From contig NZ_JAGQDF010000013.1 of assembly GCF_018069875.1 (NCBI RefSeq), positions 124,001 to 188,000 on the forward strand: DNA of 64,000 nt. The letters are read 5' to 3'. Within the stretch, counting starts at the first letter, position 1. Every line of letters begins with the position of its first letter. The notes beneath the pieces were generated by a model. That model was given only the letters and a program-made list of their open reading frames with translations, made no database searches and was not told the DNA's origin. A program made the translations under genes and the position numbers. Below, in pieces: positions 26,256 to 35,493 of this stretch. Origin of the DNA: Ideonella alba (lineage in GTDB: Bacteria; Pseudomonadota; Gammaproteobacteria; Burkholderiales; Burkholderiaceae_C).

Positions 26256-26864
26256 ATGAAGCTCTTCTACAGCCCCGGCGCCTGCTCGCTCGCTCCGCAC
26301 ATCGCGCTGCGCGAGACCGGTCTGCCCTTCGACCTGGTGCTGGCCAGCACCAAGACCAAGAAGCTGGCCGACGGCAGCGACTACCTGGCGATCAACCCCA
26401 AGGGCCAGGTGCCGCTGCTGGAGCTGGACAACGGCGAGCGCCTCAGCGAAGGCCCGGTGATCCAGCAGTACATCGCCGACCTGGCCCCGGCCAGCGGCCT
26501 GGTGCCGCCCGCCGGCACGATGGCGCGCTACCGCGTGCTGGAGTGGCTGAACTTCGTCACCAGCGAACTGCACAAGGGCTTCTCGCCGCTGTTCAACCCG
26601 GCCGTGCCGGCCGAGGCCAAGCCCGTCTTCGCCGGCCGCCTGAAGGAGCGCCTGGCCTGGGTCGACAGCCAGCTGGCCGGCCGCGACTACCTGACCGGCG
26701 ACACCTTCACGATCGCCGACAGCTACCTGTTCGTGGTCAGCAACTGGACCGCGCCCACCGGCATCGACATCAGCGATCTGCCGAACCTGGCGGCCTTCCG
26801 GGCCCGCGTGTCGGCCCGCCCGGCGGTGCAGGCGGCGATGCAGGCCGAAGGCCTGATCAAGTAA
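26256..26864 (+). CDS. Glutathione S-transferase (bacterial beta-type)
   Basis: This 202-residue protein begins MKLFYSPGACSLAPHIALRE, the beta-class GST N-terminus with the catalytic Cys10/Ser region. The thioredoxin-like half has the cis-Pro in GQVPLLELDNGERLSEGPVI. The helical C-terminal domain has LAWVDSQLAGRDYLTGDTFT with the N-capping motif. It conjugates glutathione to electrophiles or acts as a thiol peroxidase. It stands alone, with its own promoter presumably in the preceding 340-bp gap. Confidence 0.95.
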   Translation: MKLFYSPGACSLAPHIALRETGLPFDLVLASTKTKKLADGSDYLAINPKGQVPLLELDNGERLSEGPVIQQYIADLAPASGLVPPAGTMARYRVLEWLNFVTSELHKGFSPLFNPAVPAEAKPVFAGRLKERLAWVDSQLAGRDYLTGDTFTIADSYLFVVSNWTAPTGIDISDLPNLAAFRARVSARPAVQAAMQAEGLIK

Positions 26865-26880
26865 GCGCTCGCTGACGGCG

Positions 26881-28422
26881 TCAGCCTTTCAGCAGCGCGT
26901 CACAGGTGGCGCGCTGCGCATCGGCGGCCGGCAGGGCCTGGCACACCGGCCCGAGCTGGCCGCGCAAGCGCCCGATCACGGCGGCGTGGCTGCCGTCGGC
27001 ATTCCAGCTGGCGAGCTTGCTGGACATGCGCTGCAGTGAGCGCGCACTACGCTCGTGGAAGGCGGCATTCTGGCCGGCGGCTTCCTTCAGCATCGCCGCG
27101 GCCGCGGCCTCGATGCGCGCGCTGTCCTGCGGCGCCAGATCGACCAGCGTGCTGACATAGGCGGCGCCCCATTGCAGCCGGGTGGCGCCGCCGCTGGCGC
27201 GCTCGAAGGCCTGGCCTGACCAGTCCACCGCCTCGGCCGTGCGCCCCTGCTGGCGTGCGTTGCTGGCCAGCTGGCTCATCAGGTAGTAGGGCGAGTGGCT
27301 CTTCGCCAGGTTGGCCTTCAGCAGCGCGTCGCTGTCGGCCCACAGGCCGGCGCGGGCCAGGCCATGGGCGGCGGCGGTGATCACGGTCTGGCGCTCGTTG
27401 CCGTCCTTGACGTCGCGGTCGAACAGCGCGGCCATGTCGCGCATCTGCTGCTTCAGTGTTGCGGGCAGGGTGGGTGCCTTGGTGTCCTTGGGCTGGCCCA
27501 GGCGCTGCAGGTCGATGCGGGCGATCAGCGCGCTCAGGCGGTCGGCGCGCGACAGCGTGGCGTCGGCCTGCAGGGCCTGGAGCGCGCGGTCGTAGGCGGC
27601 CACCAGCGCATCGCGGTCGGCGCCGGCCACCGGGGCGGCGGCCGCGGCCAGCTCGGCCGGGTAGTTGACCAGCACGTCCATCAGCGCGCGGGCGCGGGCC
27701 GGCTGGCCCATCAGCGCCTGCACCCGCTGGCGGGTGGCGGCATCGGCGCGCAGACCGCGCTGCTCGTTGCTGGCGGCCAGCGCGCGCAGCAGCAGGCGCT
27801 CGGCGCTGTCACGCTCGGTCTTCGGGCAGGCGGCAGCCAGCTGGGCCAGCAGGCCGGGGCGCTCGGCTTCGGGCACCAGGCGGTCCTCGTCGGTGTCCCA
27901 GCTGTAGAAGGCCAGCAGCTGCCACTCGGCGGGCTTGAGCGGCTTGCCGGCGCGCGCATCGGCCAGCACCGCCGACACCGGCCGTCCGCCCGACAGGCCC
28001 AGCTGCAGCACGCGCAGCACCTGCGGCGCGTCAATCTCGCCAGGCAGGCGGGTGAGCTCCTGGCCCTGGGCGTCCATCAGGATCATCGTCGGGTAGCCGC
28101 GCACCTTGAAGCGGCTGGCCAGCTTCTGCGCGCCGGGCGCGTCGCCGTCCAGATAGACCGGCACCACCGACTTGCTGCGCTCGATGAAGTCCTGGCGGTT
28201 GAACAGCGTGGACTTCAGGTGGTTGCAGGGCGGGCACCACACCGCGCCCCAGTACAGCAGCACCGGCTTGCGCTGCTCGCGGGCCTGGGCGAAGGCGCGC
28301 TCGATGTCGGCGTCGGCCTCGGCGCTGAGCCAGGCCACGGCGCCCGGGCCCGAGGGCAGGGCGGCAGGCACCGGGCCGGCCAGCGCACAGAGCAGGGTGG
28401 CGATCAGGGCAGTGTGTTTCAT
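26881..28422 (-). CDS. Secreted thioredoxin-fold protein with long helical C-terminal region
   Basis: This 513-residue protein has a signal peptide (MKHTALIATLLCALAGPVPA). A thioredoxin-like domain (about 35-150) carries the active site WCPPC (Cys63/Cys66), the VPVYLDGDAPG strand and the cis-Pro in VRGYPTMILMD. The remaining 350 residues are alpha-helical with TPR-like spacing (LARAGLWADSDALLKANLAK, SPYYLMSQLASNARQQG). It probably works on disulphides in the periplasm. The CPPC motif resembles DsbD-gamma/DUF953-type domains. It converges on the GST gene with a 16-bp gap. Confidence 0.88.
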   Translation of the reverse strand: MKHTALIATLLCALAGPVPAALPSGPGAVAWLSAEADADIERAFAQAREQRKPVLLYWGAVWCPPCNHLKSTLFNRQDFIERSKSVVPVYLDGDAPGAQKLASRFKVRGYPTMILMDAQGQELTRLPGEIDAPQVLRVLQLGLSGGRPVSAVLADARAGKPLKPAEWQLLAFYSWDTDEDRLVPEAERPGLLAQLAAACPKTERDSAERLLLRALAASNEQRGLRADAATRQRVQALMGQPARARALMDVLVNYPAELAAAAAPVAGADRDALVAAYDRALQALQADATLSRADRLSALIARIDLQRLGQPKDTKAPTLPATLKQQMRDMAALFDRDVKDGNERQTVITAAAHGLARAGLWADSDALLKANLAKSHSPYYLMSQLASNARQQGRTAEAVDWSGQAFERASGGATRLQWGAAYVSTLVDLAPQDSARIEAAAAAMLKEAAGQNAAFHERSARSLQRMSSKLASWNADGSHAAVIGRLRGQLGPVCQALPAADAQRATCDALLKG

Positions 28423-28451
28423 GGCGGCTCCGCGGTCGGGGCCCGATTCTG

Positions 28452-29180
28452 CTACGCCACCGGCCCCAGTGGCGCCTGGGGACTCTCCTCGTCCGGCGGC
28501 TCCGGCGTGGCGCGGGCCAGCGCCATCCACAGGCCCAGCTGCGGCGTGAACGGGCGCCGGGGCGCCGGGCGCAGCACCTCCAGCGCGCCGCCGGGCGTGG
28601 CCTGCAGCACGCCGAACAGCGGCGGGATCTCGTCGGCCTGCGCAATGCCGGCGGCCAGCACATACCAGCACTCGCTGGCCAGCGCCCGGTAGGCCTCGGC
28701 CTTGGCCGGGCGGCGCAGGTCGGCCAGCAGGTCGGCGCGCGAGACCTTCACCTCGTGGGCGATCGGCAGCAGCGCGTCCTCGCGGGTGGTGTGGCGGATC
28801 GAGTAGACATCCGGCATGGCCACCACCCAGCGCGTGCGGCTGCCGCCGGCCGCCCCGGGCTCGACCAGCGGGGCGCGCAGCGCCAGGCCGCGCCAGGCCA
28901 GCCGGCCGTCGCGCTGCATCGCCTGCGCGACCTGCGCGACCAGGTCCTCGTGCGCGCCGCGCGCGGCCTGGTGCCGCCGCCGCGCGTCCAGCAGCTGGGC
29001 GATGCCGGCATCGGTCAGGCGCAGCGTCTCGCGGCCCTCGCCGTCGAGCAGGCGCTCGACCCAGCCGGCGCCGATCAGCTCCAGCTCCAGCATGTCGCGG
29101 CTGGGCCAGCCGGCCGAGCGCCACAGCGCGCGCAGTCGCTGGCGCTGGGCGGGCGTGGCGCGAAGAGCAGGCGCGGTCAT
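28452..29180 (-). CDS. Hypothetical protein with PD-(D/E)XK nuclease-like core
   Basis: This 242-residue protein has an N-terminal helical region (RQRLRALWRSAGWPSRDMLE, then LTDAGIAQLLDARRR) that resembles a winged helix. The core reads MPDVYSIRHTT...IAHEVKVSRADLLADLRRPA...YRALASECWYVLAAGI. The D...E-V-K spacing and the following helix recall PD-(D/E)XK nucleases such as MmcB-like repair proteins. The identification is tentative. It starts 24 bp from the divergent TPR protein gene and lies 30 bp upstream of the thioredoxin-fold gene. Confidence 0.65.
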   Translation of the reverse strand: MTAPALRATPAQRQRLRALWRSAGWPSRDMLELELIGAGWVERLLDGEGRETLRLTDAGIAQLLDARRRHQAARGAHEDLVAQVAQAMQRDGRLAWRGLALRAPLVEPGAAGGSRTRWVVAMPDVYSIRHTTREDALLPIAHEVKVSRADLLADLRRPAKAEAYRALASECWYVLAAGIAQADEIPPLFGVLQATPGGALEVLRPAPRRPFTPQLGLWMALARATPEPPDEESPQAPLGPVA

Positions 29181-29204
29181 CGCCCCGCATGCTAGCCTCG
29201 CGCC

Positions 29205-30431
29205 ATGGCCGACAACACCCCTGCGCGCCCGATGCCCGAGGGCTGGGACCAGCCCGCTGAACGCCTGTGGCGGGCGGGCCAGCGCATGCCGGCCATCCAG
29301 GCGGCCGTGGCGTCGATCAACGGCTTCGGCGAACGCAAGCCGGCGCCGCGCGTGCTGCAGCTGGCCTACTACCTCTTCCTGATCGGTGACTACGGCGGCG
29401 CCGCCACGGTGCTGGAGCAGCTGCTGCGCCAGCAGCCTGAACACCAGGAGGCCCTGATCAACCTGGCCGTCTGCCTGCAGCGCCTGGGCCGGCACGGCGA
29501 GGTGCTGTCGCTGTCCGAACGGGTGCTGGCCTTGCAGCCCGATCTGCCGCTGGCGCTGGACCTGCGGGCCAAGTCGCTGATGCGCGTGGGCCGCCGCGCG
29601 GAGGCCCAGGAGGCCGGGCGCCTGTCGCTGGAGACCAAGGACCGCGCACTGCCCGAGCCCGGATCACCCTGGCAGCCGCCACCGCACCCGCTGGCGCAGC
29701 AGGTGCAGGGCAAGGCGTCGGTGGTGTCGTTCTCGCTGTGGGGCGCCAACCCGCGCTACCTGCGCGGCGCGCTGCGCAACGCACTGCTGATGCCCGACCT
29801 CTACCCCGGCTGGGTGATGCGTCTGTCGCTGGACGAGAGCGTGCCCCAGGCCTTCGTCGACGCGCTGCGCGCGCTGCGGGTGGACGTGCGCGTGATGCCG
29901 TCCGGGCAGTCGCTGCGCCAGCGCCTGTGCTGGCGCTTCCTGGTGGCCAACGACCCGGCGGTGGGGCGCTTCGTGGTGCGCGACTGCGACTCGGTGTTCA
30001 GCCTGCGCGAGGTGCGCGCGGTCGACGACTGGATCGCCTCGGGCCGCTGGTTCCATGTGATCCGCGACTGGTGGACCCACACCGACCTGATGCTGGCCGG
30101 CCTGTGGGGCGGCGTGGCCGGCGTGCTGCCCGACCTGGGGCCGCTGCTGACGGCCTACCAGAGCCGCCAGGCCGAGACGCCCAACGTCGACCAGTGGTTC
30201 CTGCGCGACTGCGTCTGGCCGCTGGTGCGCCGCCATGTGCTGGTCCACGACCGCCTGTTCGCGGTCGAGGGCCGGGTGACGCTGCCCGATCCGCAGGGCA
30301 ACTTCCACATCGGCCAGGATGAGTTTTCCGCCCACCGCGAGCGCCAGCAGCGGCTGCTCAGCGCCTGGATCGAGCGCCTGCCCTGCCTGCGCCTGCCTGA
30401 CGACGTGCCCGTCGAGGCCATGAAGCGCTGA
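29205..30431 (+). CDS. TPR protein with glycosyltransferase-like C-terminal domain
   Basis: This 408-residue protein has TPR units in about residues 35-155 (YYLFLIGDYGGAATVLEQLL, ALINLAVCLQRLGRHGEVLS). A C-terminal region (about 170-400) contains FSLWGANPRYLRGALRNALL, RDCDSVFSLRE (a DxD-like motif), WFHVIRDWWTHTDLMLAGLW and PNVDQWFLRD. This pattern occurs in poorly characterised glycosyltransferase-like proteins. No signal peptide is seen, so it is probably cytoplasmic. The acceptor and sugar are unknown. Confidence 0.72.
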   Translation: MADNTPARPMPEGWDQPAERLWRAGQRMPAIQAAVASINGFGERKPAPRVLQLAYYLFLIGDYGGAATVLEQLLRQQPEHQEALINLAVCLQRLGRHGEVLSLSERVLALQPDLPLALDLRAKSLMRVGRRAEAQEAGRLSLETKDRALPEPGSPWQPPPHPLAQQVQGKASVVSFSLWGANPRYLRGALRNALLMPDLYPGWVMRLSLDESVPQAFVDALRALRVDVRVMPSGQSLRQRLCWRFLVANDPAVGRFVVRDCDSVFSLREVRAVDDWIASGRWFHVIRDWWTHTDLMLAGLWGGVAGVLPDLGPLLTAYQSRQAETPNVDQWFLRDCVWPLVRRHVLVHDRLFAVEGRVTLPDPQGNFHIGQDEFSAHRERQQRLLSAWIERLPCLRLPDDVPVEAMKR

Positions 30432-30517
30432 GGCGCCCCGCACCAGCGAGAAATTGCAACGCTGCGTGCGGCGCGCCTGCACCTGGGGCGCCCGCGTCGG
30501 CTCTAGCATCTGTGCCC

Positions 30518-31372
30518 ATGGACACCCTCACCTCGCCCCGTCTCCTCGACACCATCGTCACCGGCCGCCCCACCAGCGACGGTGCCGGCGTGCGCCTGGT
30601 GCGCCTGCTCGATGGCCCGCTGCAGCAGCGCCTGGATCCGTTCTTGATGCTCGACGCTTTCGGCTCGGATGAGGCCGCCGACTACATCGCCGGCTTCCCG
30701 GACCATCCGCACCGCGGCTTCGAGACCGTGACCTACATGATCGCCGGGCGCATGCGCCACCGCGACTCGGCCGGCCACGAGGGCCTGCTGGAAAACGGCG
30801 GCGTGCAATGGATGACCGCCGGCCGCGGCGTCATCCACAGCGAGCTGCCCGAGCAGGAAGAGGGCCGGATGGAGGGCTTCCAGCTCTGGCTGAACCTGCC
30901 CGGCCGCGACAAGCTGTGCCCGCCCTGGTACCGCGACTTCAGCGACGCCCAGATCCCCGAGTGGCAGGCCAGCGGCGTGCGCGTGCGCGTGATCGCCGGC
31001 CAACACCAGGGCGTGCAGGGCGCGGTGCAGCGCGAGGCCACCCAGGTGCTGTACCTGGACGTGCACCTGGCGCCGGGTGCGTCGCACGCGGTGGCCATCC
31101 CGGCCGCGCACAACGCCTTCGTGCACGTCTACCGTGGCGAAGCCGCGCTGGGTGGCGGCCGCCTGGTGGCGGGCCAGATGGGCCTGCTGGCCAACCAGGC
31201 CGGCAGCGACGGCGTGCAGCTGTCCAACCCCGGTGTGCAGCCGGCACGCCTGCTGGTGCTGGCGGGCCAGCCGCTGGGTGAGCCGATCGTCCAGTACGGC
31301 CCGTTCGTGATGAACACGCCGCAGCAGATCCACGAGGCGATCGCCGACTTCCGCGCCGGCCGCCTGGCCTGA
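30518..31372 (+). CDS. Pirin family protein
   Basis: This 284-residue bicupin has metal ligands in DHPHRGFETVTYMI and the ENGGVQWMTAGRGVIHSE block, both diagnostic for pirins. The C-terminal cupin half contains HNAFVHVYRGEAALG and LVLAGQPLGEPIVQYGPFVM. Bacterial pirins are Fe-binding; some have quercetinase activity and others bind metabolic enzymes. An in-frame GTG lies two codons upstream of the chosen ATG. It is not in an obvious operon; the 194-bp gap after it has GC-rich dyads but no T-tract. Confidence 0.94.
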   Translation: MDTLTSPRLLDTIVTGRPTSDGAGVRLVRLLDGPLQQRLDPFLMLDAFGSDEAADYIAGFPDHPHRGFETVTYMIAGRMRHRDSAGHEGLLENGGVQWMTAGRGVIHSELPEQEEGRMEGFQLWLNLPGRDKLCPPWYRDFSDAQIPEWQASGVRVRVIAGQHQGVQGAVQREATQVLYLDVHLAPGASHAVAIPAAHNAFVHVYRGEAALGGGRLVAGQMGLLANQAGSDGVQLSNPGVQPARLLVLAGQPLGEPIVQYGPFVMNTPQQIHEAIADFRAGRLA

Positions 31373-31566
31373 GGGCGCGCGCGGCCCGGTCGGGCCGGAC
31401 CGGCCGGACTGGCGCGACGGCCAGGTCGGAAACTGGGGGGGGACTGCACACCTAGGGGGGTGTCTGGTGAGCCGTCCCACCCGGGCGCTGGGCGTTCCCC
31501 ATCGAGGCCGCCACGTGGACGGCCCCGCCCCGGGGCGGCGAGCAGCCCGAAGCCCGACACCACACC

Positions 31567-32298
31567 ATGAAGACCACCCACCTGAGTGCGCTGCGCGTCA
31601 TGTTCGCGCTCGCCGCTGTCCTGGCCCTGGGCCAGGGCCTGACCGCCTGTGGCGGCAGTGACTCACCCGCCCCTGCGCCGGTGCCGGCGCCGCCCCCTCC
31701 CCCTCCCCCGCCGCCGCCCCCGCCTCCTCCTCCGCCCCCCCCGCCGCCGTCCGGCGATGGTCCGACGGTCACGCTGTCGCAGCTGGAGAAGCTCTGCCCG
31801 ACCAAGACCACGCTGGGCACCATCGTCGCCTACACGCAGTGCAAGGCCTCGACCACCGACGCGCAGGCGAACCAGGACGTGTTCGGTGCGATCAACGCCT
31901 GGATCGCGGCCAACTCCGACACCGCCACGCCGCCCAACGGGCCGGGCAAGGTGTACCAGGCTGACGGCCTCAAGGGTCAGGCCACCGACGGCTCACTGAC
32001 CACGATCGCCCTGAACGACGACTGCAACTTCTTCCTGGAGCCGGGGCTGGGCATCTGGATGCCCACCTACCAGCAGGCCAAGCTGGCGGCGACACCGTCG
32101 CTGGCCTTTGCCGGCACAGCGGTGGACGAGATCGACGTCGATGCCAACGGCGTGGTGATCTACATGCGCACCGGCGACTTCATGAGCACCGGTGGCGGCA
32201 TGGAGTTCAACTTCCCCGGCGTCACCGGCGGCACCGTCGCCGAGCACATCTGGGGCGTGTCCGGCAAGTTCGTGTTCTGCAAGCTCAAGTCGTCTTGA
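31567..32298 (+). CDS. Lipoprotein with a 20-proline tract, function unknown
   Basis: This 243-residue protein has a lipoprotein signal (MKTTHLSALRVMFALAAVLA, lipobox LTAC with Cys28). A Gly/Ser/Pro linker follows and includes 20 consecutive Pro (residues 42-61, bases 31690-31749). The globular part contains QLEKLCPTKTTLGTIVAYTQ and ends TVAEHIWGVSGKFVFCKLKS. Three Cys in the mature domain suggest a disulphide. I recognise no family. The proline run would act as a rigid spacer from the membrane and its translation should need EF-P. The C-rich DNA could vary in length by slippage. Confidence 0.8.
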   Translation: MKTTHLSALRVMFALAAVLALGQGLTACGGSDSPAPAPVPAPPPPPPPPPPPPPPPPPPPPSGDGPTVTLSQLEKLCPTKTTLGTIVAYTQCKASTTDAQANQDVFGAINAWIAANSDTATPPNGPGKVYQADGLKGQATDGSLTTIALNDDCNFFLEPGLGIWMPTYQQAKLAATPSLAFAGTAVDEIDVDANGVVIYMRTGDFMSTGGGMEFNFPGVTGGTVAEHIWGVSGKFVFCKLKSS

Positions 32299-32312
32299 GC
32301 GGAGCGCCCCGT

Positions 32313-32340
32313 GCCGCGGTACCCCGCGGCCGGGGGCGCC
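32313..32340. repeat. 28-bp direct repeat, copy 1
   Basis: The unit starts GCCGCGGTACCCCGCGGCCG and ends GGGGCGCC. An identical copy lies at 32470-32497 (157 bp apart) in the gap between two convergent lipoprotein genes. The unit is itself dyad-rich (CCGCGG...CCGCGG). Between the copies is another perfect dyad, GACGTCCT-C-AGGACGTC, at 32404-32420. Confidence 0.75.
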
Positions 32341-32469
32341 GCGCAGGCCAGCGCACGGCCGCTCCACGGGCTCGCAGAGCTCGCCCGGCTCGTCAGGCGC
32401 GCCGACGTCCTCAGGACGTCGACACGTCAGGACTCGCCCAAAGCGGCCTGCGCACCCCCTCGGGGGGTG

Positions 32470-32497
32470 GCCGCGGTACCCCGCGGCCGGGGGCGCC
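32470..32497. repeat. 28-bp direct repeat, copy 2
   Basis: This is identical to the 32313-32340 unit. It is preceded by a CACCCCCTCGGGGGGTGG dyad like the other GC-rich repeats of the window, and ends 3 bp before the stop of the DUF4397 gene. The two copies may serve as a 3'-end structure for the convergent transcripts. Confidence 0.75.
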
Positions 32498-32499
32498 AA

Positions 32500-33792
32500 T
32501 CAGCGTTCCTTGCGCAGCGCCCCCGAAGGCGCGGCCGAGGTGCCGAACATGAACACCGTGTACACGCCCTGTGCCGCCAATGCGGTGTCGGTGAGGCTGT
32601 AGAGCGCGGTCGAGGACAGCGCCGAGCTGACCTCCAGCGTCGCGGCGTCGTTGCTGTTGAGCGCCACCGGGTCGGACACCGCGCCGGCGGCCAGGTCCGA
32701 GATCACGGCCTCGTAGTCGACCGTCAGCGTCAGCGGGTAGCTGTCCATGCCGTTCATCGCATTGAGCAGACGCAGCTTGTACTTGCTGGTGCTGGTGGGC
32801 AGGCGGTTGTCGTCCTCGACCACGCTGACGGTGGGCGAGGCGGCGGTGCCGCTGACCAGCAGCGTGTAGTCGCCGCCGGCCTCCAGCGTGGCGGTGCGCG
32901 CGGCCAGGCTGCTGCCCGCCACGCTGACGCTGATCGCCACACTGCTGCCCGCGTCCACCAGCTTGTAGCTGCCGATCGTCGGCGAGGGCGCGCCGCTGAG
33001 CAGCGACACGCCGCCCACGCTGGCGCTGACCGTGGCGCCACTGGCCACGCCCCCCACCACGCGCACCCGCGCCTGGGTGTTCAGCAGCGCGGTGACCGCG
33101 CCGCCCTGCACCAGCTGCATCGCATGCACCAGCACGCCGCCCGGGCCGGGCATCAGCACCAGCGTGACCACGCCGGTGCTGGCCAGCGTGATGCTGGCCA
33201 CGTCCAGCCGCAGGTCGCTGGTGTCTTCACTGGCGGTGACGCGCAGGCGGTAGGTGCCGGCGGTCACGCTGGTCACGCTCGAGGACGAGCCGCCCGCCAC
33301 GCCGGTGGCCACCGGTGTCGAGGCGTCCAGGTCATCGCTGGCGGCGGTCAGGTAGACGTCCAGGCTGCCGGCATCGCTGGCGGTGTTGAGCACCGTCAGC
33401 TTGGTCTTGCCGCTGTCGGCGGCGTCCACCGAGTCGGCGATCAGGTTGGACTTCAGCGCCCCCTGCCAGCCGTAGGCCACGGCGGTGTACTGGGTGTCGG
33501 TCTCCAGCGTACGGCTCTGGCTCAGCAGGTAGGTGGCCGAGTCGGCATTGGTCAGTGCCGCGGTGACGGTCGCGGCCGAGACGCTGGTGTAGCTGCTGGC
33601 GCTGCCGTAGGCCACCGAGGACAGCAGCAGCTCATCGTCGATGTACAGGTCGAGCGCGTCGTAGCCGCTGGCGTTGACCAGGCGCAGCGAGGCATCGCCA
33701 CTGCTGGAGCCCCCGCAGCCGACCAGGCTGGTCATCGGCAGGGCGGCAATCAGGCCCAGGAAGTGGCGCTTGGACAGGCGGTGTTCGGACAA
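32500..33792 (-). CDS. DUF4397-domain lipoprotein
   Basis: This 430-residue secreted protein is Ser/Ala/Thr/Val-rich and beta-strand-rich. The start is taken as TTG at 33792 because GAGGAG lies 6 nt upstream and it gives SEHRLSKRHFLGLIAALPMT followed by SLVGC (lipobox, Cys26). Upstream in-frame sequence is Arg/Pro-rich and looks non-coding. DUF4397-type repeats are visible as ASLRLVNASGYDALDLYIDD, TKLTVLNTASDAGSLDVYLT and KYKLRLLNAMNGMDSYPLTL. The function of the family is unknown; it is probably an extracellular or outer-membrane adhesin-like protein. Confidence 0.85.
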   Translation of the reverse strand: MSEHRLSKRHFLGLIAALPMTSLVGCGGSSSGDASLRLVNASGYDALDLYIDDELLLSSVAYGSASSYTSVSAATVTAALTNADSATYLLSQSRTLETDTQYTAVAYGWQGALKSNLIADSVDAADSGKTKLTVLNTASDAGSLDVYLTAASDDLDASTPVATGVAGGSSSSVTSVTAGTYRLRVTASEDTSDLRLDVASITLASTGVVTLVLMPGPGGVLVHAMQLVQGGAVTALLNTQARVRVVGGVASGATVSASVGGVSLLSGAPSPTIGSYKLVDAGSSVAISVSVAGSSLAARTATLEAGGDYTLLVSGTAASPTVSVVEDDNRLPTSTSKYKLRLLNAMNGMDSYPLTLTVDYEAVISDLAAGAVSDPVALNSNDAATLEVSSALSSTALYSLTDTALAAQGVYTVFMFGTSAAPSGALRKER

Positions 33793-34031
33793 AAGGGGCT
33801 CCTCGGCAGGTCGGTTGGGTGTCTTGTCGGCTGGCAGGCGATCGTGGCGAGGGCGTGTTGCGCGCATGTTGCGCGGCGGTCGCTTGCGCGTGAACCCCGC
33901 GCGGGTCGCCCCCGGCGGAACAGGACCGGCAAGCCCGGGCATTTTGCGCCTATGGCCGCCCGGACTGACCGGCACAGTGGCGTCCTGGGCGACTGCCCCC
34001 GTCGCCGTCCCGTTCCTTGCCAGGAGACCGC

Positions 34032-35441
34032 ATGGCCTCGTCCCTTCCCCCGTCCCGCCTGGCCCGCCAGGCGGATCGACTGATCCTGTTGTCCCTGCTC
34101 GCCTCGGTCGTGATGGCCGTCGGGCTGGGGGTGTATGTCGGCCAGCCGGGCCTGGCCCTGGGCGCCGGCCTGCCGCTGGCCCTGCTGGGCACCCTGGTGG
34201 CGCTGGGCGCGCCGGGCTCGCTGGCGTCGCGGCTGGTGCTGTCGGCGACGCTGATGTCCAGCGTGGCGCTGCACATCCAGCTGGCCCGCGGCCTGACCGA
34301 GATGCACTTCGGCGTCTTCGTGACCCTGGCCTTCCTGCTGGCCTACCGTGACTGGCGGCCGCTGGTGCTGGCGGCCGGCGTGATTGCGGTGCACCACGTG
34401 GTGTTCGATCGTCTGCAGGCGGCCGGCCTGGGCACCTACTGCCTGGCCGAGCCCGACCTGATGCGGGTGATGGTGCACGCCGGCTACGTGGTGGTGCAGA
34501 CCGCGCTGGAGGTGTACCTGGCGACGCTGATGCGCAGCGCGGCCACCCAGGGCCAGGAGCTGGAAAGCCTGGTCGAGCACCTGGGCGCCCAGGGCCGCAT
34601 CGCGCTGGACGTGCAGTCGCTGCCGGCGCGCACGTCCGCGGCCGCCGGGCTGAAGACGGCGCTGCTGTCGCTGGGGGAGGTGCTGAAGACCGTGGGTGGC
34701 AGCATCGCCAGCATCCAGACCGCGTCCAGCGAGATCGCCAGCGGCAGCCTGGACCTCAGCGGCCGCACCGAGCAGGCTGCCGGACAGCTGCAGCAGACCG
34801 CCTCGGCGATGGTGCAGCTCTCGGGCGCCGTGCAGCAGACGGCCGAGTCCGCCCGCGTGGCCAGCCAGCTGGCGGCCGGCGCCGCCGAGGTGGCCGGGCG
34901 CGGCGGCCAGGTGGTGGCCGACGTCGTGACCACGATGGGCGAGATCAACCAGGCCTCCAAGCGCATCGCCGACATCATCGGCGTCATCGACGGCATCGCC
35001 TTCCAGACCAACATCCTGGCGCTGAACGCGGCGGTCGAAGCCGCCCGCGCCGGCGAGCAGGGCCGCGGCTTCGCGGTGGTGGCCGGCGAGGTGCGCAGCC
35101 TGGCCGGCCGCTCGGCCGAGGCGGCGCGCGAGATCAAGCAGCTGATCGGCGACAGCGTGCAGAAGGTGGACGCCGGCGCCCAGCTGGTGGGCTCGGCCGG
35201 CACGACGATGGACGAGATCGTCGCCGCGGTGCAGCGCGTCTCCGACATCATCCGTGACATCACCGCCGCCACGCAGGCCCAGAGCGAGGGCATCGCCCAG
35301 GTCAACGGCGCGGTGCACCAGCTCGACGCCTCCACCCAGCAGAACGCCGCGCTGGTCGAGCAGAGCTCGGCCGCTGCCGAGAGCCTGCGCCAGCAGGCCG
35401 GTCAGCTGGCCCAGGCGATGCAGGGCATCCGCGCCGCCTGA
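34032..35441 (+). CDS. Methyl-accepting chemotaxis protein with multi-pass membrane sensor
   Basis: This 469-residue chemoreceptor starts at an ATG 7 nt after AGGAG. The N-terminal ~175 residues form five or six membrane helices with no large periplasmic domain ([54 protein letters not shown]). A short linker leads to the signalling domain. Its hairpin tip is [40 protein letters not shown], followed by methylation helices. No HAMP or C-terminal CheR-binding pentapeptide is evident. The signal is unknown and may be sensed within the membrane. No che genes lie nearby. Confidence 0.93.
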   Translation: MASSLPPSRLARQADRLILLSLLASVVMAVGLGVYVGQPGLALGAGLPLALLGTLVALGAPGSLASRLVLSATLMSSVALHIQLARGLTEMHFGVFVTLAFLLAYRDWRPLVLAAGVIAVHHVVFDRLQAAGLGTYCLAEPDLMRVMVHAGYVVVQTALEVYLATLMRSAATQGQELESLVEHLGAQGRIALDVQSLPARTSAAAGLKTALLSLGEVLKTVGGSIASIQTASSEIASGSLDLSGRTEQAAGQLQQTASAMVQLSGAVQQTAESARVASQLAAGAAEVAGRGGQVVADVVTTMGEINQASKRIADIIGVIDGIAFQTNILALNAAVEAARAGEQGRGFAVVAGEVRSLAGRSAEAAREIKQLIGDSVQKVDAGAQLVGSAGTTMDEIVAAVQRVSDIIRDITAATQAQSEGIAQVNGAVHQLDASTQQNAALVEQSSAAAESLRQQAGQLAQAMQGIRAA

Positions 35442-35493
35442 ACGCCCGCGGCCCTATCATCCAGGCCGACCCATTGCCCGGGAGGAGCCTGCG

